Origin: JADCRZ01 sp031399065
Lineage (GTDB): Bacteria > Bacteroidota > Bacteroidia > Chitinophagales > Chitinophagaceae
Assembly (NCBI GenBank): GCA_031399065.1
Contig: JANNOM010000083.1
Span: 4,514 to 68,513, forward strand
Reading direction: 5' to 3'
DNA length: 64,000 nucleotides
Shown here: one piece after another, positions 1 through 5,902 of the stretch
Position numbering within the stretch: position 1 is the first letter of the stretch
How the letters are laid out: each line of letters opens with the position of its first letter
The notes under the pieces: model-generated
Database searches by the model: none
What the model was told of the DNA's origin: nothing
Seen by the model: only the letters and a program-made list of their open reading frames with translations
Made by a program: the position numbers and the translations under genes

Positions 1-825
1 GTTGGTAAAAACGGCCCGGAAGCTGATATTACCGGAGTTACGGTCAAACTGACCCTGTACCAATTCCACTTTCCCCTTAACTTTATAGATGTTATTACCT
101 GCCAGTTCGAGCTCCACCGGAGGAATATTATGTATTTTTTCCTCTGTTGTTTTCCCCGGTATATTGGCCAGGAAAAGATAGAAGTCCGCTTCGCTCAGTG
201 AAAAATACGCGTGCACGTTATTCACTTCGCTAAGTACGGTAAGTGGGTCCAATTCTCCTTTGCCTATCAGGCTACCCTGTTTAAAATTGATATGACCCAC
301 ATAACCGCTAACGGGTGCTTTTATGAGTGTATATCCCAGGGTAATGTCCGCACTGTTTTTCCCGGATACAGCGAGCGTATAAGCTGCCTGGGCTTCGTGT
401 AAATTCGCTTTGGCTGTTTTCAGCTGTACTTCCGCGATCACCTTATTGGCTACCAACGGCATAAGCCTGTCTACTTCTACTTCTGCTCTTTCCACCGCTG
501 CGCTAGCCGACTGAATGGTAGCGGCGGCACTGCTGCTGTATTGGGTGTATTCCCGGCTGTTGATGCGGAATAGCGGCTGCCCCTGGTTTACCCATGCACC
601 GTCTTCCACGTAGATTTTTTCAAGATAGCCGCTCACTTGCGGCCTTATCTCAACATTTACCGTGCCCTGTACCGTTGCAGGAAATTCCTGCCAGGTGGTA
701 ATAGTCGCTGTGTCCAGTTGTACCACTGGTAAAGATTGCGGAGGAGGTGCCGGCTGGTTGTTTTGATCGTTGGCGCAGGCGGTTAAAAAAAGGGCCACGC
801 CGTAAAGTAAATACCTTTTCATCAT
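1..825 (-). CDS. RND efflux periplasmic adaptor (MFP, HlyD/AcrA-like), 3' part outside window
   Basis: The protein begins with two Met codons (ATG at 825 or 822), a short hydrophobic segment and the lipobox LTAC, so it is a predicted lipoprotein. After a Pro/Gln-rich linker comes the lipoyl/barrel-sandwich half with the phrases ATVQGTVNVEIRPQVSGYL and VEDGAWVNQGQPLF, then a coiled-coil hairpin rich in Ala/Glu, then the returning half (LIKAPVSGYVGHINFKQGSL) and part of the beta-barrel. This order is that of membrane fusion proteins that bridge an RND pump and an outer-membrane channel. The gene runs off the left edge, so the C-terminus and the expected pump gene are not visible. A candidate TetR operator lies about 100 bases upstream and the tetR gene follows on the same strand, which suggests repressor-controlled efflux. 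Confidence 0.93.
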   Translation of the reverse strand, partial: MMKRYLLYGVALFLTACANDQNNQPAPPPQSLPVVQLDTATITTWQEFPATVQGTVNVEIRPQVSGYLEKIYVEDGAWVNQGQPLFRINSREYTQYSSSAAATIQSASAAVERAEVEVDRLMPLVANKVIAEVQLKTAKANLHEAQAAYTLAVSGKNSADITLGYTLIKAPVSGYVGHINFKQGSLIGKGELDPLTVLSEVNNVHAYFSLSEADFYLFLANIPGKTTEEKIHNIPPVELELAGNNIYKVKGKVELVQGQFDRNSGNISFRAVFTN

Positions 826-920
826 CAGATTTAATTGTTTATTGTATTAGGTAATAATTTGAAAAGAACTTCCTGCTTCCTGTAAATACTCTCTGTAAAA
901 CGACTATTGGTAACGCGATT

Positions 921-939
921 AGATTATCTAACAGTGTTA
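921..939. promoter_or_regulatory. Candidate TetR operator upstream of the efflux adaptor
   Basis: The sequence AGATTATCTAACAGTGTTA ends in an inverted repeat TAACA-G-TGTTA (929-939). A 19-base copy with one mismatch lies before the tetR gene at 1614-1632, in the same orientation relative to each gene. Two copies, one per promoter of a regulator/efflux pair, is the usual pattern of an autoregulated TetR system. The binding role is inference. Confidence 0.6.
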
Positions 940-999
940 AGTAATAAGTTTAAAAAAATGCCCTATAAGAGCTTATACCAGGATGCATATAGTTTGAAT

Positions 1000-1599
1000 T
1001 TAGTTCCTGAGAGAATTGATAATACCACCCAAAGCATCCTTCAGCACCTGCTTGTTAATATCCTCAGAAGATAACTGCCTCGTCATGTTGATAGATATCA
1101 ACCCGTGCACCACCGACCAGAACGTGTAATATTTAGTATCTATATAATCTTCGGTTCTTTTACTTTCAGGGACCATTTCTTCAATTTTGTTCCAAATCAA
1201 TGTAGCGGGACCCTTCATATCGGGACAGGGGTTTTCCATGATGCAACAGTTCATTTCCACACCATACATTAACTGATAGAGTTCTTTTTCTGCGAAAGCG
1301 AAGTTCCAGTAAGCCAGCCACATCGCTTCCAGTTGTGCTGCCGGAGTGGTAAACCTGTCCTTCGCTTCTTCCATCTGACTAGCCAGCTTCAAATAACCCA
1401 TCCTGGTAAGTTCCTGCAGTATCGCATCTTTGTTACTGAAATATTCATAAATGATGGGGGCCGTATATTCTATTTTATCGGCAATTTTCCGCATACTCAG
1501 TGCAGACCAGCCTTCCTCCTTCACTATGTCAAGGGAGGCACAAAGGATATTAGTCCTTGTCTCGTCTTTTAACCGTAATATCCTGTCTTTACTTGCCAT
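1000..1599 (-). CDS. TetR/AcrR family transcriptional repressor
   Basis: This 199-residue protein has the TetR layout: an N-terminal helix-turn-helix of about 50 residues, with ALSMRKIADKI followed by the recognition-helix phrase IIYEYFSNKDAILQEL, then an all-helical ligand-binding half. The length is normal for the family. It lies directly upstream of, and on the same strand as, an RND adaptor gene, so the likely role is ligand-responsive repression of that pump and of itself. Matching palindromic sites lie before both genes (921-939 and 1614-1632). The ligand cannot be told from sequence. Two nearby Cys in the C-terminal half (MNCCIM) are notable but not diagnostic. Confidence 0.92.
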   Translation of the reverse strand: MASKDRILRLKDETRTNILCASLDIVKEEGWSALSMRKIADKIEYTAPIIYEYFSNKDAILQELTRMGYLKLASQMEEAKDRFTTPAAQLEAMWLAYWNFAFAEKELYQLMYGVEMNCCIMENPCPDMKGPATLIWNKIEEMVPESKRTEDYIDTKYYTFWSVVHGLISINMTRQLSSEDINKQVLKDALGGIINSLRN

Positions 1600-1613
1600 T
1601 TTATACTGCTGTA

Positions 1614-1632
1614 AGATTATTTAACAGTGTTA
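1614..1632. promoter_or_regulatory. Candidate TetR operator (autoregulation)
   Basis: AGATTATTTAACAGTGTTA contains the palindrome TAACA-G-TGTTA at 1622-1632. It lies 15-33 bases before the tetR start at 1599 and matches the site at 921-939 in 18 of 19 positions. The position over the tetR leader fits self-repression. Confidence 0.6.
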
Positions 1633-1759
1633 GACAAAGGTAGCAGTAATTCTTTGACTACACCAAATAAATTTCCAGGATTCTTTTAGTTTAACATTTT
1701 TTAACAATCCTTATTAACACTGCCACAATATAGTCCGGTATTGATGTAAATTAGTGCTT

Positions 1760-2317
1760 ATGCTTACATGGAATCTTACCAGTCTCCCGGTTTTAGAAAC
1801 ACAACGCCTTGTTTTACGCGAACACAACCTTACGGATGCAGTAATGCTATATGGCCTGCGTACCAATGAAGAACTGATGCGGTATATCGACCGTCCGCGT
1901 CCCAAAAGTGTGGAAGAAGCGGAAACGGTTATTCAATCGATGCTGGACAAATTTAAAACGGGGCAGAACCTGGTTTGGGCGATCGTTCGTAAAGATCAAC
2001 CCGCCGAAATGATAGGGAATGCCGGCTACTGGCGAACGGATTTAGCCAATCACCGGGCAGAAGCGGGCTATGCGCTGCACCCGGAGCATTGGAGAAAGGG
2101 AATCATTTACGAAGCCATGACCGCCATTATCGATTTTGGTTTTAAACAGGTAAAATTTCATTCCGTATGTGCGAATATCAATCCTGCCAATAACGCCTCG
2201 CGTCAATTGCTGCTGAAGCTTGGTTTTATTAAGGAAGCTTATTTCCGGCAGGATTATTACTTTGACGGGCAGTTTCTCGACAGCGAAATATATGGTTTGC
2301 TGAACCCGGATCATTAG
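1760..2317 (+). CDS. GNAT family N-acetyltransferase (RimJ/RimL-like)
   Basis: About 185 residues with the RimJ/RimL-type opening LETQRLVLREHNLTDA and the acetyl-CoA-binding stretch ALHPEHWRKGIIYEAMTAI, followed by VCANINPANNASRQLLLKLGF, which is the conserved C-terminal strand/helix of this group. Such enzymes move an acetyl group from acetyl-CoA to an amine, often the N-terminus of ribosomal proteins, but many paralogues act on other substrates. A GTG six bases upstream (1754) is also in frame; the ATG at 1760 looks better. It is a single gene, transcribed divergently from tetR and followed by the 11-bp repeat array. Confidence 0.9.
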   Translation: MLTWNLTSLPVLETQRLVLREHNLTDAVMLYGLRTNEELMRYIDRPRPKSVEEAETVIQSMLDKFKTGQNLVWAIVRKDQPAEMIGNAGYWRTDLANHRAEAGYALHPEHWRKGIIYEAMTAIIDFGFKQVKFHSVCANINPANNASRQLLLKLGFIKEAYFRQDYYFDGQFLDSEIYGLLNPDH

Positions 2318-2362
2318 GCAACTAACTGCCAAGCATTTAATCTGCATCTGTCAGGCGTTAGA

Positions 2363-2461
2363 GAAACTTCTAACAAGCATTAAGGAAACTTCTAATAAGG
2401 TTCTAACAAACTTCTAACAAGCACTAGGAAACTTCTAGTAAGGTTCTAATAAACTTCTAAT
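2363..2461. repeat. Intergenic array of nine 11-bp units
   Basis: Cutting the sequence every 11 bases from 2363 gives nine consecutive related units, for example GAAACTTCTAA, TAAGGTTCTAA, CAAACTTCTAA and AAACTTCTAAT, with two CAAGCAYTARG-type units between. There are no gaps for 99 bases. It lies between the acetyltransferase stop and a small membrane-protein gene. Nearly all units contain TAA or TAG, and the CTTCTAA units carry TAG on the other strand too. A second 11-bp-period array of different sequence is at 20861-20953. Confidence 0.85.
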
Positions 2462-2579
2462 AACAGTAGCACAGAATCCTGAAAGCAAATAAGGCTGGCA
2501 CAGTCCATTTAATGTAAAACCACTCAATTTTACCGGGAGAAAGTATACAGAAAAAAGAAGAAAAGCGTATTTTTAAGCT

Positions 2580-2777
2580 ATGAAAGCAAAATACGCAATA
2601 ATCATACTGGTATTGGGATGGTGTTTCAATATCGTGGGAGCTTTTATGAAAATCACCCATTGGCCTGGAGCCAATGAACTTTTAGCGTTTGGAGTTATTC
2701 TGGAAGTGATCGGTGCAATTTTACTTTTATACAAGCTTGTCACTTATTCCAAAATACGCGATTTTTTAAACCGCTAG
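2580..2777 (+). CDS. Small GldL-like two-TM membrane protein
   Basis: A 65-residue protein with hydrophobic segments at about residues 5-22 and 36-54. Between them is GAFMKITHWPGANELLAFG, which closely resembles the loop between the two N-terminal membrane helices of gliding-motility protein GldL (pattern GxxxKIxHWPGA). The long cytoplasmic part of GldL is absent, so this is a stand-alone version of the membrane hairpin, a type found as short uncharacterised proteins in Bacteroidota. It is a single gene behind the 11-bp repeat array and ahead of a strong terminator. A role in gliding or type IX secretion is not shown. Confidence 0.8.
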   Translation: MKAKYAIIILVLGWCFNIVGAFMKITHWPGANELLAFGVILEVIGAILLLYKLVTYSKIRDFLNR

Positions 2778-2820
2778 CATGTGGCGGTAGATCTTAGGCT
2801 TTATGCTGACTTCTTTTATA

Positions 2821-2848
2821 AAAAGAACCGGCATTAGCCGGTCCTTTT
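2821..2848. terminator. Bidirectional terminator between GldL-like gene and slipin
   Basis: Stem ACCGGC (2827-2832), loop ATTA, stem GCCGGT (2837-2842), flanked by an A-run on the left and TTTT on the right, so it can serve both convergent genes. Confidence 0.85.
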
Positions 2849-2849
2849 A

Positions 2850-3947
2850 TTACTTAGGCACAAATATGTCCTTCAACTGTTCTATCAGTTTACCATTGCC
2901 ACTTACACTGATATTGCTGATCTTATCGGCAATCTTTTCCACATATTCCATTTCTTTAAGTTTCCATAACATCGCATTTTCTTCCATCAATTTGGCAGTG
3001 TTCAGCAAGCTACGGGTGCTGGCCGTTTCTTCCCGGCGCATAATGGTATTAACCTGAGCTTTTTTCTCGGCAACCAGAACCTGGTTCATAATTTCTTTTA
3101 CGTCGCCGGGCAAGATGATATCCCGGATGCCAAAACCCTGTACCTGCACACCCAATGCTTCCGCATATTGCTTTACATACTCCAGAATATAAGATGCTAT
3201 GGTTTCTTTTTTGTCCAGCAATTCATCAAAACCAAAACCGGCAACATATTCCCGCAGTGCTAACTGGAAACTAATATACAACTGGCGTTCATACTCCTTG
3301 TTTTGCAACAAAGCTTTTTCAATATCCGTCACTTTGTATTGTGCCCAGGCATTGATACGCAATGCCGCTTTATCCCTTGTTAATATTTCCTGGCCGTTTA
3401 TTTCCAGTTGTTGCTGACGCATATCTGCTTTACCTACATGGATGGCTATATTGTTCTTCCACCAGAAATATACGCCACTCTCCAATGACTGGACGTATTT
3501 TCCATCCATGAACAATACTGCCTGCTCGTAATTTTCAACGCTTACGCTCCTAACGTAGGGTGCTATCAGCTTATTGGCCAGTGTAGCCCGGTCGATAGGT
3601 TCGGTAATAGCAGCTTTACCGATATCGGCCTTTACAAAATCGTAACGCACAGGCCCCTTCCAGTAAGCATACCTTCCCGCGGTTAATACTTCTGCCAGTA
3701 TGCCGTTTTTGTATTGAAGCACAATTTCATTGTCTTTTACTTCCACTACTTCCAGCACTGATGCCAGTAAGGGGTCCTGCAGCAGGATGTTTAGTTCTAT
3801 AGGGGTATTAAACGCTCTGGTGATTTCATAAACCATTACGTCTTCGCTGAGCCAGAACCAATAATTCCCTTCAGGTATCATCCTTTTAAACGATCCGTTT
3901 TTAAACACCAGACCTACCTGGTAGGCGTTTACTTTTACATGTTTCAT
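2850..3947 (-). CDS. Slipin/stomatin-type SPFH (band 7) protein
   Basis: This 365-residue protein starts with beta-rich sequence (VNAYQVGLVFKNGSFKRMI), continues with an SPFH domain at roughly residues 145-290 containing EILTRDKAALRINAWAQYKV and the signature GVQVQGFGIRDIILPGDV, and ends in a charged helix likely to form a coiled coil (EKKAQVNTIMRREETASTRSLL). SPFH proteins oligomerise at membranes and organise membrane microdomains. No clear N-terminal transmembrane helix is seen, which differs from classic stomatins. It resembles the long slipins that act as isolated genes. Its substrate or partner protease is unknown; no NfeD-like gene is adjacent. Confidence 0.88.
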   Translation of the reverse strand: MKHVKVNAYQVGLVFKNGSFKRMIPEGNYWFWLSEDVMVYEITRAFNTPIELNILLQDPLLASVLEVVEVKDNEIVLQYKNGILAEVLTAGRYAYWKGPVRYDFVKADIGKAAITEPIDRATLANKLIAPYVRSVSVENYEQAVLFMDGKYVQSLESGVYFWWKNNIAIHVGKADMRQQQLEINGQEILTRDKAALRINAWAQYKVTDIEKALLQNKEYERQLYISFQLALREYVAGFGFDELLDKKETIASYILEYVKQYAEALGVQVQGFGIRDIILPGDVKEIMNQVLVAEKKAQVNTIMRREETASTRSLLNTAKLMEENAMLWKLKEMEYVEKIADKISNISVSGNGKLIEQLKDIFVPK

Positions 3948-4204
3948 TATTGTTTGTTTTTAAGTCATTAATAAAAAGCCGGCTTGTTTACTATCGGATC
4001 AATATGGAATCGATCTTCCCGTTACATTTATCCATACCAGTTTCTTTCCCTGGATTATTAATTATTCTATAATAATCGCCAGGATCAAAAGTGGCCCGGC
4101 GAACGCACTGGTACGGTCAATTGCTGACATTTACCCGATTGCAGTATACCCGATGTCACCCAGAAATACTACCAGCAAACATTCCGGCTTTGTTGCATGT
4201 CATC
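3948..4204. other. Intergenic stretch, nothing recognised
   Basis: No ORF with good coding character and no clear tRNA arm was found here. It forms the distal edge of the tRNA-rich region and may hold remains too decayed to read. Confidence 0.5.
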
Positions 4205-4278
4205 ATTTTTTGAGAAGCGATGGACTTCTTTGTTTTCAACATCCCGAGTGTTGTGTTCTACCACTGAACCATCACGCA
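4205..4278 (-). pseudogene. tRNA-Pro(CGG)-like remnant
   Basis: Read on the minus strand there is a good D arm (GTTC-AGTGGTA-GAAC), a perfect anticodon arm (CAACA-CTCGGGA-TGTTG, anticodon CGG) and a 5-bp stem (AGAAG/CTTCT) where the T arm should be. The 7-base loop of that stem (TCCATCG) is not a T loop, and the ends do not form an acceptor stem. It is probably a non-functional tRNA at the distal end of the array. Confidence 0.5.
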
Positions 4279-4280
4279 TG

Positions 4281-4346
4281 AAGCGCGAGCAGGATTCGAA
4301 CCTGCGTTACAAGAGCCGTTGCTCTAACCTGACTAAGCTACCTGCT
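4281..4346 (-). pseudogene. tRNA-Thr(TGT)-like gene with internal deletion
   Basis: It has a D arm (GCTT...GAGC), the canonical threonine loop CTTGTAA, and a perfect T arm (GCAGG-TTCGAAT-CCTGC). The 3' strand of the anticodon stem and the variable loop are missing, so the loop runs almost directly into the T stem. The acceptor ends do not pair fully. Its 5' bases AGCAGG could instead pair with CCTGCT of the T arm. Confidence 0.5.
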
Positions 4347-4545
4347 ATTAACAGGGGAGGATTCGAACCTCCGACACACAGCGTATTGGCAGGCAGCGCC
4401 CTAATAAAACAATAGCATACAGATAGTTACTACGTCTGCACTGCGGGGCCTGTAAAAGCCCTCACCTGGTTTGTTTATTAACTGGCTACTGCCTGTCTTC
4501 CCGTTCAGGAAGCTTTTGTGCTGAAGCGTGTTTCAGCCATATTTT
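4347..4545 (-). pseudogene. Decayed tRNA remnants downstream of the YkuK-like gene
   Basis: A perfect T arm (GGAGG-TTCGAAT-CCTCC, 4356-4372) is followed by CCTGTTA, and further upstream is a Gly-type loop CTGCCAA (4386-4392), but the stems around the loop do not pair. A GGGC/GCCC hairpin with TTTTACAG in its loop (about 4449-4464) could be another anticodon arm. No complete cloverleaf can be drawn. Confidence 0.4.
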
Positions 4546-4553
4546 AAAGAACG

Positions 4554-5036
4554 TCATTGTACTATTTTATTAGCACAGTTGCTGCTGGCAAAAGCGTGCG
4601 GCTTGGCACGGAAAGCGAATCCCATACCCATGATATAACCCATAGCTTCTTTGAGGGCATCATTGCTTTTAAAGTTCGGGTTAGTATTAATATCCGCATG
4701 TACCTCCATATCAATGTCGTACAGGGTAAATATCCCACAAAGGTTGTAAGCGGTATCTATACTTTTTGCCACTTCCAGTAACATCCTTTGCTTGATGCTC
4801 ATTTTCTGGCGGCTGACTTCTGAGTGGACATACATAAAACCTCCTTTTCCTTTACGGATAAAAACAATCACCGTAGCAAACTCCGTTGTCTTTCCTTTTA
4901 CCTGGCTATCTGTTCCTATGCATACTTTTAATGCGTGTCCGTCTGCCTTTTCACGCACGATCACTTTCCTGATCTCGTCGGCTATTGGTTGCCCGATCTC
5001 TTGTCCATTTAGTTTTTTCCATTTCTGTTCCATCAT
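4554..5036 (-). CDS. YkuK-like RNase H-fold protein inside the tRNA array
   Basis: A 160-residue protein with the phrase LKVCIGTDSQVKGKTTEFATVIVFI near residue 36, which resembles the first beta-hairpin and Asp motif of the RNase H-like YkuK family (DUF458). Later acidic residues (YDIDMEVHADINTNP) fit the other metal-binding positions of an RNase H fold. The family call is from motif recall. It lies between tRNA-Trp and the decayed tRNAs, on the same strand, so it is probably co-transcribed with them. That context hints at a job on tRNA or other RNA, but this is inference; YkuK biochemistry is poorly known. Start could be the first or second Met. Confidence 0.75.
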   Translation of the reverse strand: MMEQKWKKLNGQEIGQPIADEIRKVIVREKADGHALKVCIGTDSQVKGKTTEFATVIVFIRKGKGGFMYVHSEVSRQKMSIKQRMLLEVAKSIDTAYNLCGIFTLYDIDMEVHADINTNPNFKSNDALKEAMGYIMGMGFAFRAKPHAFASSNCANKIVQ

Positions 5037-5052
5037 ATTTTATTTATCAAAG

Positions 5053-5124
5053 CACAGGATGAAGGATTCGAACCTTCATGCACGGGGTTGGAATCCGTGT
5101 TGTTGCCAGTTACAGCAATCCTGT
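5053..5124 (-). tRNA. tRNA-Trp (CCA)
   Basis: Acceptor stem ACAGGAT/ATCCTGT is perfect and the T arm GAAGG-TTCGAAT-CCTTC is canonical. The anticodon loop TTCCAAC gives CCA, with an A-C pair at the base of the loop. The D stem has only three good pairs. Discriminator G fits Trp. No CCA tail is encoded. The body is unlike a housekeeping tRNA-Trp. Confidence 0.8.
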
Positions 5125-5129
5125 CAATG

Positions 5130-5201
5130 CGGGCGAAGCAGGACTCGAACCTGCAACCACGGTGTTTCAAACCGCTGCTCTGCCATTGGAGCTATTCGTC
5201 C
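5130..5201 (-). tRNA. tRNA-Phe (GAA), array copy
   Basis: D stem GCTC/GAGC, anticodon arm GCGGT-TTGAAAC-ACCGT (anticodon GAA) and T arm GCAGG-TTCGAGT-CCTGC all form. The acceptor GGACGAA/TTCGCCC has one A-C mismatch at the third pair. It differs strongly from the normal tRNA-Phe at 7462-7534, so the window encodes Phe twice. Confidence 0.82.
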
Positions 5202-5205
5202 GGAA

Positions 5206-5237
5206 GGAGAGCACAGTACACAGGCCTGCAGCTCTCC
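5206..5237. other. Hairpin between array tRNAs, possible tRNA remnant
   Basis: GGAGAGC and GCTCTCC form a perfect 7-bp stem, the length of an acceptor stem, closing an 18-base loop with an inner CAGGCCTG palindrome. It fills the gap between tRNA-Asn and tRNA-Phe. It has no T-run, so it is not a normal terminator; it could be a processing structure or the ends of a gutted tRNA. Confidence 0.45.
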
Positions 5238-5260
5238 GGGATACCTCCTCCCTGTTATTG

Positions 5261-5333
5261 CGGATGAAGAAAGAATCGAACTTTCAACCTTCGGCCTAAC
5301 AAACCGCCGCTCTGCCTATTGAGCTATTCATCC
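5261..5333 (-). tRNA. tRNA-Asn (GTT)
   Basis: Acceptor GGATGAA/TTCATCC and T arm GAAAG-TTCGATT-CTTTC are perfect, D stem GCTC/GAGC is perfect. Anticodon loop TTGTTAG gives GTT; the top pair of the anticodon stem is G-A. Discriminator G fits Asn. Confidence 0.85.
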
Positions 5334-5337
5334 ATCG

Positions 5338-5411
5338 TTGGCCCGGAGCGACTCGAACGCCCAATACACGGCTTAAAAGACCGTTACTCTATCCATTTGA
5401 GTTACGAGCCA
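5338..5411 (-). tRNA. tRNA-Lys (TTT)
   Basis: All four stems form: TGGCTCG/CGGGCCA, ACTC/GAGT, ACGGT/GCCGT and GGGCG/CGCTC with G-U pairs. The loop CTTTTAA carries anticodon TTT, and the discriminator is A. It is four bases from tRNA-Asn. Confidence 0.88.
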
Positions 5412-5416
5412 ATCTG

Positions 5417-5491
5417 GTGATGATAGAAAGAATCGAACTTTCAACCGCTATCGTATAAGGATAGTGCTCTGCCAATTGAGCTATATCATCA
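5417..5491 (-). tRNA. tRNA-Ile (TAT), reads AUA
   Basis: The most regular tRNA of the array: acceptor TGATGAT/ATCATCA, D stem GCTC/GAGC, anticodon arm CTATC-CTTATAC-GATAG and T arm GAAAG-TTCGATT-CTTTC are all perfect. Anticodon TAT would read AUA with an unmodified-type U34, whereas most bacteria use a CAT tRNA changed by TilS. The discriminator base is C rather than the usual A. Confidence 0.85.
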
Positions 5492-5544
5492 TTTCATCGC
5501 GGCTGCGGCATTAAGACCCGCATCTCCTGCTTATTAGACTATAG
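5492..5544 (-). pseudogene. tRNA-like remnant lacking a T arm
   Basis: On the minus strand a D-arm-like piece (TCT...AGG around AATAAGC) is followed by TGCGG and CCGCA closing the 9-base loop GTCTTAATG. No T arm or acceptor pairing follows before tRNA-Ile begins. A TAA or TTA anticodon can be forced but neither is convincing. Confidence 0.4.
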
Positions 5545-5598
5545 TGTCACCATTACATCAAACAGTGAGGTACTTTGCCAGTTAAGCTAAAAGTGACA
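5545..5598 (-). other. 54-nt tRNA-like unit without a T arm
   Basis: TGTCACT at the 5' end pairs over 7 bp with GGTGACA at the 3' end. Inside are a D-type arm (GCTT-AACTGGCA-AAGT) and an anticodon-type stem (TACCTCA/TGATGTA, one mismatch) with CTGTT in the loop. There is no room for a T arm. It is either a deletion product whose ends happen to close, or a truncated tRNA-like RNA. Confidence 0.5.
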
Positions 5599-5602
5599 TA
5601 GG

Positions 5603-5674
5603 TTGTTGAGGCTGGATTCGAACCAACATCATCAGTGCCAAAAACTGATATGCTAACCATTACACTACTCAACA
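5603..5674 (-). tRNA. tRNA-Gln (TTG)
   Basis: Acceptor TGTTGAG/CTCAACA is perfect, D stem GTGT/GCAT and T arm GTTGG-TTCGAAT-CCAGC form with G-U pairs, anticodon arm TCAGT-TTTTGGC-ACTGA is perfect with anticodon TTG and G37. Confidence 0.87.
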
Positions 5675-5679
5675 TCATT

Positions 5680-5753
5680 GCGGTTTGTACGGGAATCGAA
5701 CCCATGGCAACAGATAGACAATCTGCTATGTTAGCCATTACACCAACAAACCG
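5680..5753 (-). tRNA. tRNA-Asp (GTC), divergent
   Basis: Acceptor CGGTTTG/CAAACCG is perfect, T arm ATGGG-TTCGATT-CCCGT is good, D stem GTGT/ACAT is shifted by one base. The anticodon loop TTGTCTA gives GTC but has T at position 37, where a purine is nearly universal. Discriminator C is unusual for Asp. Confidence 0.75.
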
Positions 5754-5756
5754 TAA

Positions 5757-5828
5757 TAACCCGTATGGCAATCGAACCCATATCATCACATGGAAAATGT
5801 GAGATCCTAGCCTTTAGAAGAACGGGCT
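5757..5828 (-). tRNA. tRNA-Glu (TTC), divergent; first tRNA of the array
   Basis: Acceptor AGCCCGT/ACGGGTT closes with one G-U pair. The D arm is TTCT-AAAGGCT-AGGA and the anticodon arm TCACA-TTTTCCA-TGTGA gives TTC with C at position 37. In the T arm the normally invariant G53-C61 pair is G-G (ATGGG/GCCAT). It may be weakly functional. Confidence 0.7.
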
Positions 5829-5851
5829 TTCTGAATGATATCCGGAAATAA

Positions 5852-5886
5852 AAAAAGCCCGGTCGCTGTTAACGACCGGGCTTTTT
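5852..5886 (-). terminator. Strong terminator after the 55-aa ORF
   Basis: A perfect 14-bp stem AAAAAGCCCGGTCG / CGACCGGGCTTTTT with a 7-base loop, symmetrical in A and T runs. It sits 17 bases past the stop of the 55-residue ORF and just before the tRNA array on the minus strand. Confidence 0.9.
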
Positions 5887-5902
5887 CAAATTGCGTGAAT
5901 AA

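Noticed and set aside
2363..2461. Possible CRISPR array
   Set aside because: Units are 11 bp, contiguous, and have no spacers.
4557..5322. Plus-strand ORFs across the tRNA array
   Set aside because: They are antisense to clear tRNA arms and to the YkuK-like gene and have no coding character.
5492..5544. Suppressor or pyrrolysine-type tRNA with TTA anticodon
   Set aside because: The loop can be read as TTA only by ignoring the need for U33, and the rest of the cloverleaf is missing.
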